Below the pieces are notes generated by a model. It saw only the letters and a list, made by a program, of their open reading frames with translations. It was not told the DNA's origin and searched no databases. From positions 19,337,686 to 19,401,685 of the forward strand of contig NC_049979.1 in NCBI RefSeq assembly GCF_000003815.2: a DNA stretch of 64,000 nt, in the 5' to 3' direction. Source of the stretch: Branchiostoma floridae. Taxonomy: Eukaryota > Chordata > Leptocardii > Amphioxiformes > Branchiostomatidae. Made by a program: the position numbers and the translations under genes. The number at the start of each line of letters is the position of its first letter. Within the stretch, counting starts at the first letter, position 1. This document shows positions 11,934-24,000 of the stretch, one piece after another.

Positions 11934-14338
11934 ACACACACACACACAGACACATAAACCTGGTTTGTTTTGCAGGGCACACTTTAGCACTTGCCAGGAA
12001 GTTTTCAGCAACACGATTTTGGGACGACTGTCGTAAATACAACGCAACTATCATCCTGTACATCGGAGAGCTACTGAGATACCTGTGCGCTCAACCAAAG
12101 GTACTATAATTTTTATCTGAAACAAATTAGTGTTTGATTGGAATTTCTTCACTATAAGGGCCAACACACAGGTCAGTTTGTAAGTACACCTCTTACACCC
12201 ACCCCGCTGCCCGCTGATCACATGTAACGAAAATTGCTCGGCTCGGCTCAACATCAGCTCGGCTCAAGACCATCCTTTTAATATTCATCCGTTTCCATTT
12301 CAAAATGCACACAAATAAATCTCAATGATAATATATACATATAGTTAAGGATATGATTTGAGCTTATATAACGTTGACATCTTGTTCAGTTGTTGTCGTA
12401 ATATCAATGTAGTACCATCTGAATAACCACCACCATCTCCATGTTTCAGACTCCCTTTGACAGGAATCACAGCGTCCGACTGGCCTTTGGGAACGGACTC
12501 CGGCCGGACGTGTGGGTAAAGTTCCGGGACAGGTTTGGGGTGGGGGAGATTATGGAGATCTACGGCTCCACGGAGGGGAACGTGTCGTTCATCAACATCA
12601 CCAACAAAACTGGTGCCGTCGGCATGCTGACTCCATTGCTTAGAGTAAGCAAAGGTTACATGAACGCACAAGATACGTTTTCTGACTGTATTCAACAACA
12701 TTGGTTGTAGTATTTAATACGTACGCTTTTAGCCAGATATACACCTTTCTCCTTTTATTAGATGTCGCACCACCAAAAGTGCATTATTTCTATCTCGCAA
12801 GGTAACAGTATGCAAAAAACCAAGTATTCTGATATTGTACAATTGCATAAAATCACGAAGATTGAGCTCTTATATGTACTTTTTCTTTCTTTATTCCCTG
12901 GACAGAGAATGAATGACAGATTCAAAGGGGCCTCCTTTCTGAAAGTAGACCCTGAAACGAACGAACCTGTCAGGGACCAGAATGCCAGATGCATTCCCGT
13001 GAAACCTGGTAAGTTGAGAATAGTTTAGTTTTTAACTATTTATTATCTGGTGTGTTACGCCGAAGGGCGGTTTCGCCGGCTATATAGATACGGATACAGA
13101 TCTCAAGAAATACGCCACAACAAATCACTCATCGGATACTAAACTTCTACGACTACTCCCCATTTCAGGAGAGCCGGGTCTTCTTGTTGGTCCTGTAACA
13201 GACGCCACTCCCTTCGTTGGGTACCAAGGAGATAGGAAGTTAACAGACAAGAAGATTCTTCGTAACGTCTTTAAGAAAGGCGACACCTTTTTCAACACGG
13301 GGGACCTGATGATGATGGACAAGGACTACTATGTGTACTTCATAGACCGTCTGGGGGACACCTACAGGTCGTTCATTATAATTATATCATTTACGTTACT
13401 GATAATAAATTCAAAGTAAAGGATAAGTAATAAATCTATGATTACATCAGATTCTATATGCATAAATATATATATATATCCATCTTGGTAAGCCGTTACC
13501 AGAAAAAAAAACGACTGGGACACTGGCAAAAAATACCAATGTTTTAATGTCATTACCTGGCCTCAATTTGAAGACGCCACACACCTGTTAGTCCGGCAGT
13601 TGCTTCCTAAAACGAGAGGCAAAAATGGCGAACACAGAAAACAGTCAAAACTAGCTTACCAATGAGTATCAGAGAGAATCTAATGTATGGTTACGTTGTA
13701 TTGCCGGCAGGTGGAAAGGCGAAAACGTGGCAACAACCGAGGTGGCAGAGGTCTTACATGATATAGAAGGTGTGCAGGAAGCTAACGTCTACGGGGTTAT
13801 CGTGCCAGGTAGGAGGCAACACTTGCATGGTCATTGAAAACAAAATAAAGTAAACTTGAACATGAGTTGCATTGATCCTTTCCCAGCGTAGTTGACCTGA
13901 TTGAAAATATGCCAAATATCTCTCTCACTAGTTTATGTGTAATTTTAAAAGTTAAAACTTTCTATGTATGCTGTCAGAATTAACAGGGCTTAGCCGTCTA
14001 ACAGCTGATCAATGTGTTTGTATTTTCAAGGTCATGACGGTCGAGCTGGGATGGCGGCCATTGTTGTACATCCGGGACACCTGCCGAACATGTGGGATTG
14101 GTACGCCCATCTGTCCTCCCGCCTACCAGGCTACGCCCGCCCGTTGTTCCTCCGTCTCACGCAGCACTTATCCCACACCACCACGTTCAAACAGACCAAG
14201 GCAGAGCTGATAAAGGAGGGATTTGATCCCAACGTTGTCACGGATCGTCTGTACTTTCGTGACGACTCTAAGAAGACCTACGTCCCACTAGATTCGGAGG
14301 TCTACAAGGCTATTGCCGTCGGCAAGGCAAAACTTTGA
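9788..14338 (+). CDS. SLC27/FATP very-long-chain acyl-CoA synthetase, copy 2 (complete)
   Basis: Nine exons: 9788-10274, 10817-11032, 11586-11744, 11976-12100, 12450-12644, 12906-13008, 13169-13367, 13711-13808 and 14031-14338. They join in frame to 629 aa, the usual family length (about 620-645). The start ATG at 9788 has a good context (gccATGg). In order: an N-terminal hydrophobic segment (about residues 5-22), the AMP-binding loop [14 protein letters not shown] split by intron 2, the substrate region [43 protein letters not shown] (ACS/FATP signature) and a C-terminus ending KAKL. The enzyme esterifies fatty acids to CoA using ATP. The sequence resembles SLC27A2/SLC27A6 more than A1/A4 by eye, but I cannot assign orthology. 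AATAAA at 15003 is a possible polyadenylation signal. Confidence 0.93.
11827..11956. repeat. (CA)n/(CGCA)n microsatellite in intron 3
   Basis: Alternating purine-pyrimidine tract of cacaca, cgcgcg and cacgcacg units. It sits in intron 3 of SLC27 copy 2, just upstream of the exon 4 acceptor (AG at 11974-11975). Only a remnant (acacacgcacataca) is present at the same place in copy 1 near 4662, so the tract expanded or contracted after duplication. Such tracts can adopt Z-DNA. Long Cys/Val open frames across it are artefacts. Confidence 0.9.
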
Positions 14339-15016
14339 AAGAACAGTGTGTCCAATTTGTTTACATCCCCAAATGTTGTAGCGTGATTTAATTTTCATAA
14401 CGGTTTTGTGTTATCATTTTTAAGAAAATTTTTCTACAATCCATGTTTTGTCAAAAGTGATTTGTCGTATACTTAGCAGACAACTTTTAGATCCTTTGAT
14501 AAGAATCCAGCATTCGCCCAGTAGACGAAACGTGGTCAGCCGTTAATGACATAAATGTAGCTGTCTTGAATTGTTCAGAAACTATCACAGAAGTTACACA
14601 CAACACTGGCTTCAGCAAAATCATTTGTTCAGTTGTATACATTTCATATGGAACAAAACAAGATGAAACAGATTGTCGATACATCATTATAGAATTAACA
14701 TTTATATAATTATATGGTTTGTTTATATATATAACAGTTATGACATTGACCCTTTCAGGTGATGTCAAGTAACTCACTCACCAATATTAATACTACATGT
14801 TCGTTTGAATATACACAGTAATGCATGTAATATTATATCAAATCCACTATCCATTCACCAGAATATATGCCAAAGGCTTCGATATCGTAACATTTTAAAT
14901 GATACATAATAAGTAAATCATAACAATATATTAAGATCCATGACGATGAAAGTCAGTTGCCCTGTTTTTTTTTAGTTTATCATCTTAATTGAAAGACGCC
15001 AAAATAAAAGCTTTTA
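14339..15016. other. Convergent intergenic region
   Basis: AT-rich spacer between the 3' end of SLC27 copy 2 (plus) and the 3' end of the receptor gene (minus). It must contain both 3' UTRs. I see AATAAA at 15003-15008 in the plus direction and no clear minus-strand signal. No exon or repeat is recognised. Confidence 0.5.
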
Positions 15017-18000
15017 TCATAAGTTCGAAGACCCTCCGTTCAGGTCTATGTAGCCATTTCCTTCTGACTCTGGCATGATGTAGCCTTCATAGTCTGTATC
15101 ATTGGCTGGATCTGTCTTCTCTGGCTGTGGTTCCACATACACACCCTCGTATCCTGGTATAGACCCGACCGGCGGTGGCGCGGGCGGCTCAGGATCGCCT
15201 TTACTGGCGTCCCCCTTGTCTTTCTCTGCCCGTAAATCTGCGTTCAGCGATGTATACGCGCCACCTTGCGATGTGTCTTTTCTATACAGGCTCCGCTGCT
15301 GTGTTCCGTCCAGCTCCATGTAGATGTCCTCGGGATCGGCGGAGCTGTAGTAGTGAGGTTCTTCGCCCGGACGCGGCGGGACAGGCGGGGGGACGTTCGC
15401 GCCCTTCTGCGATGAGTAGGCGGGGTTCGCTACGCCGCTTTTCTTCCTGGCACTAGCGGGCTGCAGACACACATAGGAACAATTACATACACAATTTCTT
15501 TAAATGGAACTACATCTAAAATTTCGCTTTTGGTATATTGATAGCTTGCAGATCGAAATACGACCGACATATTAAAATGGTGTAAACATGTTAGTACCGG
15601 AAATATATTAGGTTATTTGTTGGATGTCCATCGTCACTTCGATGAAGACTTCAATGGCGTCTCTGGTGCGACCGGAGGCCGAAGGCCGAGGCGCATATGC
15701 GTCCGCATGTCGGGCACACGACAGCGGTGCTGGGGGTGGGTCTTCCCTCCTTCTCTTTCTCCTTCCTTTCTTGTCGTTTCTTTTCTAGCTCATTTAGTCT
15801 GTTGTTTTCGAAGTTTCTTACTCCCTGATGGACAGCATGACGCCATGCGCATCTGTCCATTGCAGTAGCCTCCCATTCCCGGTGTGGAATGTTGCATGCA
15901 GAGAGGGACGACTTCAGTGAGTCCTTGAAGCGCTTGTAGGGACGTCCGACCTTTCTTGTGCCGGAAGCAAGCTCACAGTAGAACACTGTCTTCGGGAGTC
16001 GTGCTTCGTCCATACGCACCACGTGGCCAGCCCATCTCAGCTGAGCTTTCATGATGAGCGCTTCAATGCCCATCATGTTTGCTCGACGGAGCACTTCTGT
16101 GTTGGGAACCTTGTCTGTCCAGGAGATACCCATAATTCTTCGCAGGCAGCGGAGGTGAAATCCGTCCAGAGCTTTCAGCTGCTTTTTGTACAGTGTCCAT
16201 GTTTCACAGCTGTAGAGTAGCGCTGTGATAACAACTGCTTTGTAGACTGCCAGCTTTGTCTGAAGTCTGATGCCACGTTCACCCCACAGCCGCTTCCAGA
16301 GCCTACCAAAGGAGGAGCCGGCTTTCGCAATCCTGTTGGACACTTCCTTGTCTGTACTGCAGGATGAGGTCAGTGTACTTCCCAGGTAGGTAAAGCTCTC
16401 TACATTGTTTAGCTCTGTCCCTTCGATCATGATGTGAGGAGCTGCTAGTGACACTCCTGGCGCAGGTTGAAGCATCACTTCTGTCTTCTTCAGGCTAATT
16501 GTTAGCCCGAAGGCTTTGCTGGCTGTTGATAGGCAGTTAGCGAGCTCTTGCAGATCCGGTTCGCTAAGAGCAGCGAGGGCGCAATCATCTGCAAAGAGAA
16601 AGTCTCTCACCAGGGCCTCCAGCACCTTGGTTTTTGCTTTCAGACGCCGTAGATCAAAGACCCGCCCGTCGCATCTGTAGCGGATGGTTATCCCGGCATC
16701 TGTCGCAGAGAGTGCCTTGAACAGCATGGTGGCAAACATGAGGCTGAAAAGAGTGGGTGCCATAACACAGCCCTGTTTTACTCCATTCGTGATAGGGAAT
16801 GAGTCAGATACTGTGCCGTTTCCCACAACACGGGCCATCATCCCATCGTGGAATGACCTGATGATGCTGACGAACTTTGGGGGACATCCCAGTTTAGACA
16901 AGATTGACCACAGGCCCTCTCGGCTGACTGTGTCAAACGCCTTGGTTAAGTCCACAAACATGATGTACAGGTTTTGATTTTGTTCACGACACTTTTCCTG
17001 GATTTGGCGAAGTGTAAATACCATGTCAATGGTTCCTCTGTTACTTCTGAAGCCGCACTGGCTTTCTGACACCACGTCATCCAGCAGGTGCTGTGTGATG
17101 CGATTGAGGACAATGCGGGCCATGACTTTCCCAGCAGCACTCAGCAGCGAGATTCCCCTATGGTTGTCGCATGCTGCTCTGTCTCCCTTGTGCTTGTAGA
17201 GATGAATGATGTTGGCGTCCTTAAAGTCCTGCGGCACCGATCCCTCCTTCCAGAACATTTGCATCAGTTCTGTCAGTTTGGCTGTGACAGCATCTCCTCC
17301 CTCTTTGAGGACCTCAGGAGGTATGCCATCTGGCCCAGGTGCTTTACCTCCTTGGAGTTGCTTAATGGCCTTCTGGGTTTCTTCCAGGCTTGGAGGGTCA
17401 TCCAGAGAGGCCAAGAGTGGTCGCTGCGGCATGTCCTGGATTGCCTGTTGGTCGATATTGGAAGGTCTGTTGAGCAGCTGGCTGAAGTGTTGTCTCCAGC
17501 GCTCGGTTATGTCGCTCTTCTCTGTGAGGAGAGTACCATCAGCTGAGCGAACGGGTGCCATGGCATTGGACGAGGGACCATACACTGCTTTCAGACCTGA
17601 GAAGAACATTCTTGTGTTGTGGTCGTCTGCATACTGTTGCAGTTCTGCCGCCTTAGTCTCCCACCACTTGTCCTTCATTCTTCTGAGTTCTACCTGGACT
17701 TTACTCCTGAGGTGCTTCAGGTGGTCATGCTTTGCAGTGGAGTTCTTGTCGTTCAGCCACTGCGTAAACGCTTCTTGCTTTTTCTTGAGAAGGCTGGTGA
17801 TTTCTTCGTTATTGTTATCAAACCAGTCCTGGTGTTTACGCTTTGTGTGACCTAGTGTGCGTTCGGATGTGTCGTACATTACTTTGCGAAAGTTGCCCCA
17901 TGCTTTCTCTGGGTTACTTTCGGCGGGCAGTTTCTTGATCTGCTCCCTGAGGTTTCTTGCTAGCACCTCTTTTGTTTCCACATGTGAGAGTTTTGAGACA

Positions 18001-21000
18001 TCAAGCTTCTTCTTGGTGCTGTCTTTCCTCCTCATGTGTTTGCGGTCTGCCTTGGCTGTTGAAAAAGAGAGCTTTGATCGCAGTAGCGTGTGGTCAGTCC
18101 AGCAGTCTGCTCCTCTCATTGCCCTGGTGATGTGCACATCACGGATGTCTTGTCGTCTTGTTATTATGAAGTCAATTTGATGCCATCGCTTTGAGCGGGG
18201 ATGCATCCAAGTGGCCTTGTGAATGTCCGATAGTTGATACAGGGTGTTTGTGACTGTGAGGCCATGCTCAGAGCAGAGTGTAAGGAGCATTTGGCCATTC
18301 GAGTTCTCCCTCCCTATGCCATGGGGTCCGATGACACCTGGCCATGCTTCACAGTCGCTGCCCACGCGAGCATTAAAGTCCCCCATGAGCAGCATCTTGT
18401 CATGGTTGGGTACGGTACGCACTAAGTGTGCAAGCTTCTCGTAGAATTGTTCTTTCTGTTCCTGGGTATAGCTCATGGTAGGGGCATATGCACTGATGAG
18501 GGTCAACTGAGTATTCCCTTTCAGGGGTAGCCTCATCACCATAAGACGGTCATTGATTCCTTTGGGAAGGGTTTCTAGCTTTCTCACAAGTGAGGTGCGG
18601 ATGGCAAAGCCAACCCCGGATTCTCTGGGTTCATCTTGACACTTTCCTGACCAGAAGAATGTGTATCCGCCACCAGACTCGGTTACCTCCCCTGTGTCCG
18701 CCAAGCGTGTTTCGCTCAGCGCAGCAACGTCAATGTTGTATTGCCGTTATTTACATACGTACTAAAGTGCTATTCTATGATGTTTTGCACATAAAAGTTG
18801 CTAAGATAGTTCCCTTATGAGAAAGGAATCAAGAAAGCAAAGAAATCTGGTGTTCTTCAACCAAATTACCCCGCAAATTAATGAAAAGGGTATTACATAT
18901 TCAAACGTGTTAATGTGTTCATCAGTGCTTTCTCACACGTTCGTTCCTTTCCCGTCTAGTCTATATCCTCCAGTTCAGTGGATTCGACATTGGAATACAG
19001 TCTGAGGCAAGACACAAAGAAATATGTTTCCGTAAGATACATATCTTTCTGTCAAGAAGAAACGATGAAGGCACACGTACCAGATTAGTTCTCATTGTGC
19101 TCCGTTGTCTCCTAAAGGGAGGAGAGTTAAGATATAACGTTAGGTAAGCGCCAACAAGTAGCATCGTCTGTTGTGTAGTTGCGAACACGCATGGTCTACA
19201 GCAACATGTTATGAATGAAGCAGCATCACCAAAGCCAGTACATCTATATCAGAAATATCAATATATCTCATATCAAAATGTTATAGAATTCCGTTTCTAC
19301 AAATCCGTTCACCAGAGTGAAGCAGTGGGGAATCAGAACCATACAACAATCTTATTTAATTTAGTGCTGCACGTAACGAAACCGGGACTGAAAACTTACC
19401 CTGCAACTTTCCCGGCCCTGTAGAACAGGAATGCGATACTGGCACCTATTACTGCTAGCGCCAGGACCACACCCACAGCAACACCAATTATCATCGCTAG
19501 ATTACCTGTACATTAACAACAGAAACAAAGAAAATAATGAGTGGTCAAATCTTCAGAGTCACCGTGGTAGAGGCGAAAGGGGAGAATGGTGTCAGAATGC
19601 GCATTTTACAACAATGAGGTTATAGAGTTAAACCCCTTGTTATGCTTATCTATTGACAAAAATATCTAAATTCTACTTTCAAAGATAGAAGGTGTTTTTC
19701 CATGGAAAATGTAGCAAAGCTTATCAATGTTTGCAAAAAGCAAAACATTACACATATGGAGTATAATCAATTCAGTGGTACTTTCCATCAGTGTTAAGGT
19801 AATGTGAGTTTAGAAGACATAAAAATTGTGTAATGGATTCCATACACAGATGGTTTCTTGTATTACATCAAGCAAGGAGGTTAAACACTATTTTTAACCT
19901 CCTTGCATCAAGGAACTAGCTATAGGGTCTGTTGAGAACCCCCATTGTTGCAGGATTAGAATATATGGTATCGGCAATGATACATATATATTCAAAGGCT
20001 ATATTGAATAGAATATCCTTCATTGTGAATGGCATATATACGTACTTGATGACGCTGGCGGCGATGATGTTTGAGTTACTGGTGATGGTGTTTGAGTCGC
20101 TACAGTAGGGCTGGTCATAACTGATATTGGGTGAGTGACAGACATCGGACCTAGGCCGGATCCTGGGTGGAAAATAAAGATATCGAGTCATCACTCTGTT
20201 AAGTAAGGGATTACGCAACATACTTTTCATGCTTTGTTATGAATATGATCTAAGCAAACCAATTAATAGCTGAGTACATGCATTTGGTAACAATCGTTCT
20301 AATCCTGATTAAATTACAATGCAGTTCTTTATCACTGAAATTGGTCACTGGATGGTCACTGAAGAGTCACCACCTAAGTGGAAAAGGGATATGATAATCC
20401 AATGACTATATATAAGGAGAAAAAAGGACAGAAATTGAGGTTACAGATTCCCCAGTACTTTTGAAGTACTGTGCTCACATCACTTGATTGTTTGAAACGG
20501 CTAATTGGCATTTTCAAACAAGTAACTAGCTATTTTAAAGCGGCTTGTAGACTATCCTAAAACTTGTAACAATATTACAAGTGCTAGACATCTTTTGATC
20601 TCTAATTTTGTAGTAGATAAATTATTGTACATTCTAATAATAGTCATACCGGATCCAGTTCCGAAGTTACAGGGAGGTGTTCCCGACTGGTAGCTATCTG
20701 TATTAATAATTGAAAGAAAATGATAGGTCATGGATGACATTCATGGCATCTAACTCGTAAGAATCAGTCAAGAGCCAAACATTGATATGGAACCCCCACA
20801 CTCTCAAATAATCCTCTAGAACAACGTCTTAAAGGGTAACGGTAGGAATTACGATACTTGAAGTTGTACTTACACGCCGCCGTACCATCCAACTTGAACC
20901 TAACACAAGTCGGAGGGCTGGAGTTACACGATATGTCCAACTGTATGATCAGTCCGTCCACACAGGGGGACAGGTGGGCGGGGCCCCTCCACTGTAAAGA

Positions 21001-24000
21001 ATCATTACATTCATGAACAAAAGTAACAATACCACGTCCTCTCCGAGAAATCAACTTGTACATACATTGTGGACATGAATGAAAATACCCGTGACGGAAA
21101 GAAACAGAAACAGAGGTAGTTGACATATAAAGTTCGTATATTCTTTATCAGCGGCGTCTGATTTTCGTAGAAAATTAGTAAATGGCGTCGGAAAGGCTTG
21201 TATACAATTTCACAGAATGATTGTTAAGAACAATGCCCTTAACTAAGCTAAATGTTCTGAAGAAAAAAATGAAAAGTATTGTCTCGGTTCTTTGGTTTGT
21301 CCTTTGTCCAGATTGTTGTACATTTTTTGCATTGCCGCGCCAGCGGCAATGCCTTATGCCAGCTTTCTTCCATGGATCCATGGATCAATGGACGGACCTT
21401 TTAACCCAGCCCTTCCAAAGCCCCTTCCAAAGGCCCTTCTTTCCTACCGAGTTTCATTGCTTAGTTAGACAATGGTACATTCCAGGCGAGTATTAAAACT
21501 CTCTTCTAGACGCATGTTACTGTATGTGGTCCAGCGTAATAAATCTACGCTTTAACTCACCATGTTTATATAAAGATATATCACAAATTGCATCAGAAGG
21601 AACTTATTTTGTAATGAAAAATAATGCATATTCATTGTGGGTCAAAAAGTTTTACAAAACCTGTTTAATGTGCCAATAATTCATGTGACATAAATTATGA
21701 TAATGAGGTAAATTTCCAATATCCCCTTTTGCTGCATTTCCTACTGCAGTTGCTAGGTGTCGCTCTCAGCAGTTCAGTCATAAAATACGCGGCAATGCAC
21801 AGCTTTTAAAAGATTTCTTGTTTTACTAAAATCATATATCCACTTAGGAACGAGTACTGATCATGGAAAGATGTATTTGCTAAAGACGCCGGGTTGAAAT
21901 ACTAACCTTAATGTACATGTATCCATCTGAACGTGCGCTCAGTCTGAAGAACGGTCCACCGGCCCCGCTGTAGCTGAAGATGTAGCCCAGCGGCCACACG
22001 CCGGTTCTGTCCAAGTACAGCTCGTTTGTGACCTGACATGCCCCCGCCTGTGTCAGGAGGTTACCGCTCAGACGTAAGGCGGTCCTGGGCTGGAGGAAAA
22101 CTGACGACTGGCCTGCTGGGATCTCAAGCGTCTCATAGAGAGCATCTCCAACCGTCACGTAACACTGTGTCTGACTGTAACCTACACACAAAACAAATAC
22201 TGTAAATACATTTAATTTCGCGGGGATTTAATTTCGCGGTAGCAGGAAAAAGGACTTTTCGCGATGGATTTAATTTCGCGGTAACACCATAGACTGCAGT
22301 CTAATACCATAATAGAAAAATGTTCGCGGTGGTTTTAAGTTCGCGGTGAAGTGGTCACCGCGAAAACCGCAAACATTAATCCACCGCGAACATTTCTGCA
22401 TTTACAGTATCCTTTAATGGCTAGTCTTTCGACGTTTATAGAATATCAATCGTATTACACATATCGAGCATACAAATACCGCATTTCGCTGCAATTTAGT
22501 ACATTTGGTGGTGATGAAATAGAAGCAGATATCATTGTCTAAAATAGTGTAAAGCAAGTACCAGTGGATCACTCTTTCGTCGTATCCAAATTATGATATG
22601 TAGCAGGAACAGTATATTATAATATTACGGAAAAACACTGAAAATACACAATACGTCAACAGTATTCCTCACGAAATGAACGAAAGTTGGCAAACATTCC
22701 ATGCAGTTAACACTCTTTAACACAGAACATTTTAACATTATACATCTTTTTCATGCCATTGATCAATTCAATAAATAAATATAAAGCAATTCCGCAGACT
22801 ACCAAAAAGTGGTCACAATTGATTTACTCCTATACGTAAAGGTGATGAGAAGTACAGACTGTATTACAACAACGAGACAAAAATTGATATTTTTCTGATA
22901 TATGCATAGTATCTCTGAGCGATAGTTCCGCTACAAGCTAGATGTCAGCCTTGTATACGTAATTATTCCAAGTACAAGGCAGCTGCACGGTGACTCGTGA
23001 TATATGGATTATACGGGAGGTATTTGCGTTGGTGCCAGACACTGCCTATAGTGGCTCCACCCAGTCATGGAAGACTGGGTCAGATTAATGCGTTGTAGTT
23101 ACCAAATGCTGGTACTACATACTGACTACAACAATGGCAGTCTGATGCAAATCTGCGATATCGCACCCGTATACAGTTTACATTGTACATTGAGAACATC
23201 AAGGAAGACAAATAAGTGCAATGATCAGAAAATCCCGTGCTAGCATATGCGATCATCATATGCGATTAGATCTAGACATGGAGACTTAATTGAGTCACGC
23301 TTTTCTGCATAAGTCTTCTGGGATTAACCCTACCTTTAGTTATGTGGCATTGCCACGGGGCAAAGAGGGGATGGGGTGGCCTCAAAATGGACTCACCACA
23401 AGTAATTTCACAGCTTTAGCGCCCATAGATTTGTTTTTGCTGTTATGTCTATATGTACGCCTTGTTTGTATTTTCCCTAAGTCATCCTTATGGGAAATAT
23501 AATTTTGTAGATTTTTCTGTTTATCGGTCAAAACATACACCTTGCAAACATTGACACATATATAGCGTGACATATCAGGGACTTCTTTTGTCGGTTTCTC
23601 CTTTTCGTGCCACCTTTCCTATCGGCGCGCCTAGCCACTTCTTTGTTCCTCTCTAAACACAGCCTCGCTTGAAGGACTTACTCAGCCTTATTTTGAGAAG
23701 GTCATGAGTGGATTAGTTGCCATGGCGCTAAATGCACTAGTACCTTCCTGACACGTAACCACCGAAGTTCATGTAATGTTAGTAATAATTATGTGCCCTA
23801 CATTAAAGATACTCACTGCAAGCCTACACTTAAAACGTGGACAATCGTTTTGATTGCACAGTACGTACAATGGCATGACCTAAATAGACATTCCAGTGGA
23901 GGTAGTGTCGGTCTCTATGAATGCAATGGAATAGAATGACATAATTCATTGAGACATTTTAGATTAGCAAGGTATCCAAATTAGAATTGAATGAATTATT

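Noticed and set aside
11786-12063. Several overlapping Cys/Val-rich open frames on the minus strand
   Set aside because: They are translations of the CA/CG microsatellite and cover SLC27 exon 4 on the opposite strand.
15102-15456. Plus-strand open frames opposite the receptor tail exon
   Set aside because: Shadows of the GC-rich minus-strand exon, whose reading is supported by phase and motifs.
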